From a bacterium (GTDB lineage Bacteria > Myxococcota_A > Bradymonadia > UBA7976 > UBA1532): 35,632 nt of DNA. A program made the position numbers and the translations under genes. The stretch's first letter is position 1. Each line of letters opens with the position of its first letter. The DNA lies in assembly GCA_030426945.1 (NCBI GenBank), contig JAUHXL010000019.1, positions 1 through 35,632 on the forward strand, read 5' to 3'. The notes below the pieces were generated by a model. It did not search any database, was not told where the DNA came from, and was given only the letters and a program-made list of their open reading frames with translations. Positions 1 through 7,153 of this stretch are shown here, in pieces.

Positions 1-125
1 ACCAGAACGACCACGAAGGCGCCCGCGCCGCCCTCACCGCCGCCTTGGAGCGGCTGGAGGCGATGGACAGCCCCTTCACCGAACAGGCGCTGGCCCTGGC
101 CGCGACGCTGCCACCGGTGGGGTGA
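1..125 (+). CDS. C-terminal end of an unidentified protein (partial)
   Basis: An open frame enters from the left edge and stops with TGA at 123-125. The visible ~40 residues are Ala/Leu/Glu-rich and look helical (ALERLEAMDSPFTEQALALA), ending in LPPVG. No family can be recognised from so short a tail. It lies on the same strand as the kinase gene at 181, with a 55-bp gap, so it may share transcription with it or be the last gene of an upstream unit. Confidence 0.55.
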   Translation, partial: QNDHEGARAALTAALERLEAMDSPFTEQALALAATLPPVG

Positions 126-162
126 GGGGGAAGAGCGGTGAGGTGGTGACGTCGATCGCCGG

Positions 163-180
163 CTGTGGCACCCTGCGCTC
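163..180 (+). promoter_or_regulatory. Conserved 5' box directly upstream of target 1
   Basis: The string CTGTGGCACCCTGC ends four bases before the ATG at 181. The same box stands at the same distance before the starts at 3084, 13618 and 31594, but not before 16255. None of these genes has a Shine-Dalgarno at normal spacing. In this gene the in-frame stop at 139-141 and the lack of a start codon between it and 181 argue that the box is untranslated. It could be a promoter element for a leaderless mRNA or a translation signal; the function is inferred. Confidence 0.5.
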
Positions 181-2310
181 ATGCTGCTCTGCCCTGCCTG
201 CTACAAGCCTAGCCGTCAGTCTGATCGCTGCAGTTGGTCCGGCTGCCGTGGCCGGCCGCGGCGCGTCGAGGCGCTGAGCGGCCTGGTCTTCGACGAGGCG
301 CTCGGCCGAGGCAGTTTCGGCGATGTCTACGGTTTCCGCGCACCCGACGGTCGTGAGCGGGCGGTCAAGATCGTCGATCTCCGCGCCTTGGCGGCTGATG
401 CAGCCAAGCGGTCCGAAGTCCAGGGCACCTTCTCCAAGGAGCGCCAAGCCTATGAGCGCATGAACGGGCACCCCAACATCGTCGGGTTCCACGGCGCCTT
501 CGAGGTGGGCGACGCCCGCCTGCTGGTGCTGGACCGGGTGCCCGTCACGCTGCGACACGTCGTAGGGCAGGGCGCCCGCATGGGGCTGGCCCGCGCGACC
601 CAGATCGCCAGCGACCTCGCGGACGCGCTGGCCTACGCGCACGCCAAGGGCATCGTCCACCGTGACGTCAAACCCGACAACGTCGGCCTCGACGCCCTCG
701 ACCGCGCGGTGCTGTTCGACTTCGGAATCGCCCGCCTGCACGACGGCGCCGGCAGCTTCACCGCGCGGGGCATGGGCAGCCTGCTCTTCGCAGCCCCCGA
801 GCAGCTCCTCGACGAGGCCGTCGGGGCCGCGGCCGACGTCTACGGCTGGGCCGCGGTGGTCTTCCGGCTCGTCACCGGACTCGACCACCGCCGCATGACC
901 CTCCGCCAGGGTTACACCCGCGACGAGCTGGTCGCCTTCCTCGACCAGCCCCACGTTCCCCTGCCCGCCGACGAGTCTCGGCCGGCTGCGTTGGACACCT
1001 TGCTGGTGCGCTGCCTCGCACGCCGACCCGACGACCGGGCGCCCGACATGGCCAAGGTGCAGGCGCAGATGGAGGCCATCGCTTGGATGGTGCAGACCGG
1101 CCTGCCCGATCTGCGCGCTGAGGTGGCGCGCGCGCAGGACGAGCTGCAGGCCGCGCGGCGGGCGGTCGACGACCTGCGTGCGGAGTCGGCGACCCTGGCG
1201 GCGGGGCTGGAGACGCTGCGCCGCGAGCATCGACGCGAGGCCAAGGCGCTGCGCGCCGCGCGCGCCGAGCTCGCGGCGGCGCGTGACGGGGCGCGCCTGG
1301 ACCGGCTGCCGACGCAGGCCGAGGGGCCGTCGCCGTCGGCTCGGTCCTCCGCGGAGGATTCAGCGCTGCGTTCGCCGAGCCGACGCGCGCCAGCCGTCCT
1401 CAGCTCGAGCCGACTGGCCACGCCTCCACCGGGCGCCGAGGTGTACCCCGCGACGGCGCACCGCTCGGCGCTCGTTTACATCCCGGGCACGGGCCCCGAG
1501 GGCTACCTGATGGGGAGCCCGAAGGACGAGGACGGCCGCGGCGGCGACGAGACGCAGCACCGGGTGGTGCTGAGCCCCTTCCTGCTGACGGTGACGCCCA
1601 TCACGCAGGGCGAGTTCGCCGCGTTGACCGGCGAGCGCCCGTCGTACTTCGACGGCGCCGACGCGCTGCCGGTGGAGCGGGTGAGCTGGTACGACGCGGT
1701 GGCGTACGCGAACGCGCTGTCGGCGAAGGAGGGGCTCGACCCCTGCTACGACCTGAAGAACCCGAAGGGTACGCCCTTCGCCGGCCTGGAGGAGGGTGAC
1801 CCCGTCGGCCCCGGCGACTACCAAGCCGAGGTGACCCCCATCCTGGACCGCGCCGGCCGTTGGCGCTGCACGGGCTATCGGCTGCCGACGGAGTCGGAGT
1901 GGGAGTGGGCGGCCCGAGGCGGGACGACCACCCGCTACTGGAAGGGCGACGCCGAGTCCGACCTGGCGACGGTGGGCTGGTACGACGGCAACAGCGGCCG
2001 CAAGACGCACCCGGTGGCCGCCAAGGGCGCGGACGCCCGCAACCCCTTCGGCCTGTACGACGTGCACGGCAACGTCTGGGAGTGGTGCCACGACCGGTAC
2101 GACAGCACCTACCCCACCGCCAAGCAGACCGACCCCCTGGTCCCCGACCGCGAGGGCGCGGGCCGCGTGCTGCGCGGTGGCTCGTGGTTCGTCACCGCGT
2201 CGTGGGCGCGGTCCGCGTACCGGAGCAGGAGGCACCCGGCGTTCCGGAGCAGGTACACCGGGTTCCGCCTCGCTCGCCCCGTCCCCCCGAGCTCGGTCCT
2301 CGTCCATTGA
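181..2310 (+). CDS. DGR target 1: zinc-ribbon Ser/Thr kinase with C-terminal variable FGE/C-type-lectin domain (soluble form)
   Basis: 709 residues. A C4 zinc ribbon (C4, C7, C17, C22) precedes a complete Hanks-type kinase domain: glycine loop LGRGSFGDVY (41-50), AVK lysine K63, HRD 160-162 with VKPDN, DFG 180-182 and an APE-type segment near 205. A coiled coil spans about 305-375, then a low-complexity linker. From about 417 to the end is an FGE-sulfatase (SUMF1-like, C-type lectin fold) domain with GYRLPTESEWEWAARGG and NPFGLYDVHGNVWEW. The catalytic cysteines of true FGE, expected just after GGSW, are absent, so ligand binding rather than enzymology is likely. The C-terminus is a DGR variable repeat. 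No transmembrane helix is seen, so the protein is probably cytoplasmic. The ATG at 181 is the only plausible start, because a stop lies at 139-141. Confidence 0.9.
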   Translation: MLLCPACYKPSRQSDRCSWSGCRGRPRRVEALSGLVFDEALGRGSFGDVYGFRAPDGRERAVKIVDLRALAADAAKRSEVQGTFSKERQAYERMNGHPNIVGFHGAFEVGDARLLVLDRVPVTLRHVVGQGARMGLARATQIASDLADALAYAHAKGIVHRDVKPDNVGLDALDRAVLFDFGIARLHDGAGSFTARGMGSLLFAAPEQLLDEAVGAAADVYGWAAVVFRLVTGLDHRRMTLRQGYTRDELVAFLDQPHVPLPADESRPAALDTLLVRCLARRPDDRAPDMAKVQAQMEAIAWMVQTGLPDLRAEVARAQDELQAARRAVDDLRAESATLAAGLETLRREHRREAKALRAARAELAAARDGARLDRLPTQAEGPSPSARSSAEDSALRSPSRRAPAVLSSSRLATPPPGAEVYPATAHRSALVYIPGTGPEGYLMGSPKDEDGRGGDETQHRVVLSPFLLTVTPITQGEFAALTGERPSYFDGADALPVERVSWYDAVAYANALSAKEGLDPCYDLKNPKGTPFAGLEEGDPVGPGDYQAEVTPILDRAGRWRCTGYRLPTESEWEWAARGGTTTRYWKGDAESDLATVGWYDGNSGRKTHPVAAKGADARNPFGLYDVHGNVWEWCHDRYDSTYPTAKQTDPLVPDREGAGRVLRGGSWFVTASWARSAYRSRRHPAFRSRYTGFRLARPVPPSSVLVH
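2154..2292 (+). other. DGR variable repeat VR1
   Basis: 139 bp aligning without gaps to the template repeat at 19965-20103. By hand count 15 of 18 mismatches are at template adenines, mostly in AAC codons (for example AACAAC became TTCGTC). The other three are TR T20018, TR T20042 and one C/T in the C-rich 3' end. It encodes the last part of the FGE-like domain from GRVLRGGSW through FRLARPVPPS. The 3' GC-rich end (CGCTCGCCCCG...CGAGC) is the likely initiation-of-mutagenic-homing region. Confidence 0.92.
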
Positions 2311-2722
2311 TCATTGTGATACACCCCACCTCCGGCCACGTGTCCGCCTACGCGGACAGATTGGCCGCCTTCCGGCCACGTTTGGCCACTCTGGTGTCCG
2401 ATCTGGCCGCCTACGCGGACATGAAGTGTCCAACTTCCGGCCAAGCTCGCGAAGCGCTCCGCATCCTCCGCGGCCTGATGCTGCTGAGGCCTGGACGCGG
2501 GCCTCGGTACGGCCTGGTCAGCCAGCTATCGGCCAGTGCTGGCCAGTCTGGCCGGACGGTTGTCCGAACTGTCCATCCCAGCGGTCGCGGCCAGTCGTAC
2601 GCCAGCCGCGACCGCTGGGGTCGACAGCCCCGATGGGGACCAGCGCGGGGACCGCAAAGCCGACCCGTAGCCAACGTCCCCGTTGGACTTCATCCCGAAA
2701 GGCCCAGAGCCCGAGCACACGC
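2311..2722. other. Post-VR conserved block and intergenic region
   Basis: No gene is seen. The first ~130 bp match the blocks behind the other four targets: an AT-richer element overlapping the stop (TTGATCATTGTGATACAC), a hairpin at 2341-2358, and a series of GGCC, GGAC and TGTCC motifs about 9-12 bp apart to about 2440. Further GGCC/TGTCCG motifs occur at about 2530-2570. The stretch resembles the region between target 4 and the HTH gene (18685-19067), so a target-plus-HTH block appears to have been duplicated. Confidence 0.6.
2341..2358. repeat. Hairpin downstream of VR1
   Basis: A perfect 7-bp inverted repeat with a 4-nt loop, TGTCCGC-CTAC-GCGGACA, starts 49 bp after the VR end. Equivalent structures stand at the same offset behind VR2 to VR5. 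In the Bordetella phage BPP-1 DGR a small hairpin just downstream of the VR promotes target recognition, so a similar role is possible. A terminator is the alternative, though no T-run follows. Confidence 0.6.
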
Positions 2723-2960
2723 ATGGAGCTCACCATCCCCGAGGTGGCGAGCGCCCTCGGATGGTGAAGCCGGGCGTTCTTCGGAGCTGCCCGCCTTCGA
2801 GCTCGGCGGTCGATGCGTGGTCGCCGGCCGCACCCCCTGCCGCTGACCGCAGCGGGGCGCTGCGCGCTCGAGAGCAAGGCCGACGCCGTCGAGTCGGCGC
2901 TGCGCTGGGCCGTGCGCCCCGGCACCGTGTGCGTGCTGGACTTCTTGGCGTAGGCAGCGC
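2723..2960 (+). pseudogene. Decayed copy of the DGR-cassette HTH gene
   Basis: The ATG at 2723 opens with MELTIPEVASALGW and then stops (TGA 2765-2767). This matches the start of the intact HTH gene at 19068 (MDLTIPEVAVVLGR). Further along, an AAGGCCGACGCC...GAGTCGGCGCT segment (about 2877-2905) and LDFL-like codons match the middle of the intact gene. The helix-turn-helix core is missing or scrambled. It sits after target 1 just as the intact gene sits after target 4. It is a non-functional relic, or at most a 14-codon reading frame. Confidence 0.7.
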
Positions 2961-3065
2961 GCCTCCTGGAGACGCTCCATGGCTGGCGCGCCATTGCGGC
3001 GGCTCTCAGCGGGGGCCGTCGCCGGTTGCCAACCCGAACGACGCGCGCGTGACCCCCACCTCACC

Positions 3066-3083
3066 CTGTGGCACCCTGCCGCC
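3066..3083 (+). promoter_or_regulatory. Conserved 5' box upstream of target 2
   Basis: CTGTGGCACCCTGC lies just before the ATG at 3084, as at targets 1, 3 and 5. The flanking bases differ between copies while the box is invariant, which suggests a constrained element. No ribosome-binding site is evident. Confidence 0.5.
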
Positions 3084-5486
3084 ATGCGCATCTGCGGGCA
3101 TTGCCGAAACCCCACCGACGATGTCGAGCGGTGCCCGCGGCACGGGTGTCGGGGGCGCACGTTCGAGGTGGCGGCGCTCGCCGGCCTGCGGGTGGATCAC
3201 CCGGTGGGCAACGGCAGCTTCGGCTCGGTGTTCGCGTGCACGGCGGCCGACGGGGCTGGGCGCGCGGTCAAGCTGATCGACCTCCGCACCGCGCAGAAGC
3301 GCGGCGTGGCGGTCGAGGATCTGCGCGAGGGGTTCACGCGCGAGTGGCGCACGCTGGAGCGACTGGACCACCCGCACATCATCCGGTGCCACGGGTGGGG
3401 CGAGGCGGACGACCTGCTGTTCCTGATCCTGGACTTCCTGCCGACGACGCTGGACAAGCTGCGGTCGCGGTCGCAGGCGGTGGGGTTGGCGCGGGCGACG
3501 CAACTCGGGGCCGATCTGGCGGATGCGCTGGCGTACTGCCACGCCAAGGACGTCGTGCATCGGGACGTGAAGCCGGGCAACGTCGGGCTGGACTCGATGG
3601 ACCGGGCGGTGCTGTTCGACTTCGGCATCGCGCGCGCCGTGCAGGATCCGCGAACGCGCACGTTCGTGGGGCCGGGCAGCCTGCTGTACGCGGCGCCGGA
3701 GCAGGTGCGGGACGACCAGGCGGGGCCGACAGCCGACGTGTACGCCTGGGGCGCGGTGATGTTCGAGCTGCTGGCCGGGCGCACGCACCGGCTGTTGACG
3801 CTGCGCCAGGGGCACAGCGCCGCGGAGCTGGACGCGTTCCTGCGGCAGGACGTCCCGCCGTTGAAGCCCGATCCCGCGCGTCCTGCCGCGCTCGACGCGC
3901 TGATCGCGCGGTGCCTGCAGCACGATCCCGAGCAGCGGCCGCAGGGGATGCATCTGGTTCAGCAGCAGATGGAGGGCGTCGTCCGCTGGGTGCAGACCGG
4001 CTGGGGCGACGTCGGGCGCGTGGTCGAGGAGGCGACGCGGCAGATCGCGGCTCAGCAGCGCGAGGTCGAGGCCCTCGAGGCGCGGCGGCAGGCCGCCGAG
4101 GGGGGCATCGCGGACCTCGAGGGGCGCGTCGAGGCGCTGCGCGCGGCGAGGCGGGCGGCCGACGCGGCGCTGGCCGAGGCCGAGGCGGAGGCGCTGGCGC
4201 AGCAGGCGCAGGTGGCGAGCGCGCGGGCCGAGGCCCGTCAGGCGCGCCGAGAGGTGCGCGCGGCGCGACGCGCGGCGGCCGCGGGTGCGGCGCGGCGGTG
4301 GCTGCCGTGGGCGGTGGCGGCGGCCCTGGGCATGGCGGGCGTCCTGCTGGGCCGTTGGACGGCGTCGCCCGACGGTCCGGGCGCCGTTGCCACGCCCGAC
4401 GGCCCGGGCGCCGTTGCCGCGCCGGTCGCGGAGGGGCACGTCCGCCGAGACGGCTCGGACGAAGCCGAGAGGCGCATCCCAGGACGGTCCGGCACGGCTG
4501 CCGCGGATACGCTCGCTGGTCCGGACGCCGGCGTGCCGCCGGACGCCGGCGTGCCGCCGGACGCCGGCGTGCCGCCGGACGCTGGTGACCGCGGTGCGGA
4601 CGCCTCCGTGCGGCGCGCCCTCTCACCTGGCGCGGAGGTCTTCCCCGCGACGGCGCACCGCTCGGCGCTGGTGTACATCCCCGGCACGGGACCCGAGGGC
4701 TACCTGATGGGCAGCCCGAAGGACGAGGGCGGCCACTACGGCGACGAGACCCAGCACCGGGTGGTGCTGAGCCCCTTCCTGCTGACGGCGACGGAGGTGA
4801 CGCAAGGTCAGCTCGCGGCGTTGACCGGCGAGCGCCCGTCGTACTTCGGGGGCGACGACGCGCTGCCGGTGGAGCGGGTGAGCTGGTACGACGCGGTGGC
4901 CTACGCGAACGCTTTGTCGGCGAAGGAGGGGCTCGACCCCTGCTACGACCTCGAGAACCCGAAGGGCACGCCCTTCGGCGGCTGGGAGAGGGGCGAGCGT
5001 TACGAGGTCGAGGTGACCCCCATCCTCGACCGTGCCGGCCGCTGGCGCTGCACGGGCTATCGTCTGCCGACGGAGTCGGAGTGGGAGTGGGCGGCCCGGG
5101 GCGGGACGACGACCCGGTACTGGAAGGGCGACGCCGAGTCCGACCTGGCGGCGGTGGGCTGGTACGACGGCAACAGCAAAGGCAAGACGCACCCGGTGGC
5201 CGCCGAGGGCACGGGCGCCCGCAACCCCTTCGGCCTGTACGACGTGCACGGCAACGTCTGGGAGTGGTGCCACGACTGGAAGGGCACCTACCCCACCGCG
5301 AAGCAGACCGACCCCCTGGGCCCCGACGAGGGCGCGAGCCGCGTGGTGCGCGGTGGCTCGTGGAACAACTCCGCGTCGGGGGCGCGGTCCGCGTTCCGGC
5401 TCAGGAGGCACCTGGCGGCCCGGTTCGGGAACACCGGGTTCCGCCTCGCTCGCCCCGTCCCCCCGAGCTCGGTCCTCGTCCATTGA
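3084..5486 (+). CDS. DGR target 2: membrane-anchored zinc-ribbon Ser/Thr kinase with C-terminal variable FGE/C-type-lectin domain
   Basis: 800 residues from the ATG at 3084, chosen because the C4 zinc ribbon (C4, C7, C17, C22) begins there and the 5' box precedes it. The kinase domain has GNGSFGSVF, an AVK lysine, HRD 159-161 with VKPGN, and DFG. After it comes VQQQMEGVVRWVQTG, shared only with target 4, and a coiled coil to about 400. One transmembrane helix (about 407-428) follows AARRW. A Pro/Asp linker with PDAGVP repeats leads to the FGE-like domain (about 515-799) lacking FGE catalytic cysteines and ending in VR2. Predicted topology is kinase inside and lectin-like domain outside. It probably works as a receptor kinase whose binding tip was diversified. 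Confidence 0.9.
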   Translation: MRICGHCRNPTDDVERCPRHGCRGRTFEVAALAGLRVDHPVGNGSFGSVFACTAADGAGRAVKLIDLRTAQKRGVAVEDLREGFTREWRTLERLDHPHIIRCHGWGEADDLLFLILDFLPTTLDKLRSRSQAVGLARATQLGADLADALAYCHAKDVVHRDVKPGNVGLDSMDRAVLFDFGIARAVQDPRTRTFVGPGSLLYAAPEQVRDDQAGPTADVYAWGAVMFELLAGRTHRLLTLRQGHSAAELDAFLRQDVPPLKPDPARPAALDALIARCLQHDPEQRPQGMHLVQQQMEGVVRWVQTGWGDVGRVVEEATRQIAAQQREVEALEARRQAAEGGIADLEGRVEALRAARRAADAALAEAEAEALAQQAQVASARAEARQARREVRAARRAAAAGAARRWLPWAVAAALGMAGVLLGRWTASPDGPGAVATPDGPGAVAAPVAEGHVRRDGSDEAERRIPGRSGTAAADTLAGPDAGVPPDAGVPPDAGVPPDAGDRGADASVRRALSPGAEVFPATAHRSALVYIPGTGPEGYLMGSPKDEGGHYGDETQHRVVLSPFLLTATEVTQGQLAALTGERPSYFGGDDALPVERVSWYDAVAYANALSAKEGLDPCYDLENPKGTPFGGWERGERYEVEVTPILDRAGRWRCTGYRLPTESEWEWAARGGTTTRYWKGDAESDLAAVGWYDGNSKGKTHPVAAEGTGARNPFGLYDVHGNVWEWCHDWKGTYPTAKQTDPLGPDEGASRVVRGGSWNNSASGARSAFRLRRHLAARFGNTGFRLARPVPPSSVLVH
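4521..4585 (+). repeat. 18-bp tandem repeat in target 2 linker
   Basis: The unit CCGGACGCCGGCGTGCCG occurs three times in perfect tandem followed by a partial fourth, encoding PDAGVP repeats between the membrane helix and the FGE-like domain. Identity between units suggests recent expansion and probably variable linker length. Targets 3 and 4 have unrelated Gly/Asp-rich linkers at this place. Confidence 0.85.
5330..5468 (+). other. DGR variable repeat VR2
   Basis: 139 bp, gap-free against the TR. By hand count 14 of 18 mismatches are at template adenines. The four others are the two TR-private T positions, one C-to-T (Pro to Leu codon) and the C/T in the C-rich end. The two AAC codons after GGSW are unchanged from the template, while later AAC codons became TTC, CTC, GCC and TTC. 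Confidence 0.92.
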
Positions 5487-5959
5487 TCATTGTGATACAC
5501 CCCCCAACCGGACACGTGGCCGCCTACCCGGACAAATTGGCCGCCTTCCGGCCACGTTTGGCCACTTTGGTGTCCGATCTGGCCGCCTACCCGGACACGA
5601 AGTGGCCAGCTTCCGGCCACGTCCGCGACCCGCTCCGCACCCTCCCCGGCCTGATGCTGCCGCGGGGGCCTGAATACGACGCTCGGCGCGGCCAGGCGGG
5701 CAACCGATCGGCCCCGGCTGGCCAGTCTGGCCGGACGGTTGTCCGATCTGGCCGCCTGGCCGGACACGAGGTGGCCACCTTCCGGCCAGGCCCTCGCGCG
5801 TCTCCGCACCCTCGCCCGACCCCGGCCCGCCGCGACGCCGCCGGCCCGCCACGTGCCAAGCCATCCGGTCACGCACCGCGGTGCTGAGGTTGCGAGTTGG
5901 ACGGCCCGCGTCAGAGTTCGCCCGACGGATCGAGGTGACGGGCTCGCCGTAGCGCCCCC
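5487..5959. repeat. Post-VR2 conserved block with two copies of the phased GGCC array
   Basis: No gene is seen between target 2 and the convergent operon. A first array directly after the stop (to about 5625) contains the hairpin-like TGGCCGC-CTAC-CCGGACA (5517-5534, imperfect) and GGCC/GGAC motifs at helical spacing. A second, shorter array (about 5716-5795) repeats the TGTCCGATCTGGCCGCCT and CGGACACGA elements. The region separates two convergent units and could also terminate transcription, but has no T-run. Confidence 0.65.
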
Positions 5960-7153
5960 TCAACCGAGCCGGGTGTAGGCCTCGACGGCGCTGACGAGCG
6001 TCGGGTGCTCGACCACGTCCCGGTGCGCGAGCTGGTTGCGAATGCGCCGCCACCGCTCGGCCACGTCGACCAACGGGCGAACCCCGGGCAGCTTTCGGGC
6101 GCGGTTGAGGTGGTAGGCCAGCGCGCCGATCTCGGACTCCAGCGCCTCGCGCTCTTCCTGCGACGAGGTCGACGCGAGCTTCGACATCCAGCGTCGGCCC
6201 AGTCGGGCGTTCAGGTGCGTCACCAGCCCCAGCCGCACGGTCTCGACCAGGGGCAGCAACACCTCGACCTGCCCGTGCCACAAGCGACGCGCGAGCAGAT
6301 CCCGGTGGTCGAGGCCGATCAGCACCGCCGGGTGGACGTGGACGCCCTCGTCGGGCAGCCAGTCCAAGGCGCCGGCGTGCCACAGCGCACGCAGCGCCCC
6401 GTCGAGCGGTGGGCGTTCGATGACGCCACTGGGCAGCCGGTAACCGTTGCGCAGCGCCTGGTCGGGCACCGTCGCGCCATCGAAGCGACGGTGCTCGCTC
6501 AGGCAGGCCGCCACCGCGTCCAGCGTCGTCGGGCGCTGTTCGACCAGCAGGCGGGCGAGGTCGGGATCGCCCCCGGCGACGCCGCGGCACAGGGCCCGAA
6601 GCCAGTAGTGGTCGGCCAGGCGGGGGGGCGGGAAGTCCAGCTTCGCTTGCTCCATCGCCAGCTCGGCCTCGATGCGGCTGGTCACGCCCCACCAGTCGTG
6701 GCGGGCCAGCCGCACGTTCTCGGGCGGCGGGTCGAACATGGGCGAGGTGACCACCACGAAGAGGAACGGCGGCGTGTCGACCACTTGCGTGTGATCGCCG
6801 CACTCGATCAGCAAGCGCTGCCACGCGGCGCTGCTCGCGTCGGCCTCGGGGATGCCCTCGACAGCGATCAGCCGCGAGGGCGCCGGCACCTCGAACAGGT
6901 CGACCACGTCGAAGCACCGTCGCTCGGCGTACAGCCCCTGCGCGAGGGCCGCCACGGGCTCGGCGCTGGCGTCCACTCGAAGGTGGGTCAGCGTCCCGAG
7001 GTCGGCGGCGTCGGCGACGTGCTGCAGGTGCGTCAACAGCGCCTCGCGCTCCACCGTGCGAGGCACTCGCGCTACGACATGTCGTTGCTTCGAGAGCGAC
7101 GCGCAGACCTGCTCGAGAAAACGCCTGGGGCCGGGCAGCCGCCAGGTGGTCAT
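5960..7153 (-). CDS. Conflict-type protein with C-terminal HEPN-like RNxxxH motif
   Basis: 397 residues. The ATG at 7153 overlaps the stop of the 2099-residue NTPase gene (ATGA), so the two are translationally coupled. The N-terminal ~170 residues look like a degenerate P-loop-type fold: hydrophobic strands such as SRLIAVEGI and FLFVVVTSP, but no Walker A. The C-terminal ~110 residues are helical and contain WRRIRNQLAHRD, with R372 and H377 matching the R-N-x-x-x-H motif of HEPN ribonucleases. HEPN domains are common RNase effectors in toxin and abortive-infection systems. I infer an effector or adaptor controlled by the upstream NTPase. The family is not identified with certainty; a non-catalytic helical domain is the alternative. 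Confidence 0.75.
   Translation of the reverse strand: MTTWRLPGPRRFLEQVCASLSKQRHVVARVPRTVEREALLTHLQHVADAADLGTLTHLRVDASAEPVAALAQGLYAERRCFDVVDLFEVPAPSRLIAVEGIPEADASSAAWQRLLIECGDHTQVVDTPPFLFVVVTSPMFDPPPENVRLARHDWWGVTSRIEAELAMEQAKLDFPPPRLADHYWLRALCRGVAGGDPDLARLLVEQRPTTLDAVAACLSEHRRFDGATVPDQALRNGYRLPSGVIERPPLDGALRALWHAGALDWLPDEGVHVHPAVLIGLDHRDLLARRLWHGQVEVLLPLVETVRLGLVTHLNARLGRRWMSKLASTSSQEEREALESEIGALAYHLNRARKLPGVRPLVDVAERWRRIRNQLAHRDVVEHPTLVSAVEAYTRLG

Noticed and set aside
163-180. Sigma-54 promoter at the TGGCAC of the 5' box
   Set aside because: The GG and GC dinucleotides do not have the required ten-base spacing, and the box is too close to the ATG for a normal leader.
1429-2310. FGE-like domains as active formylglycine-generating enzymes (sulfatase maturation)
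   Set aside because: The cysteines expected after GGSW in true FGE are missing in all five targets and in the 23480-24922 protein, the region is the DGR-variable part, and no sulfatase gene is nearby.
2341-2358. Post-VR hairpins as simple rho-independent terminators
   Set aside because: No T-run follows any of them; a role in termination is not excluded but the sequence does not support the classic form.
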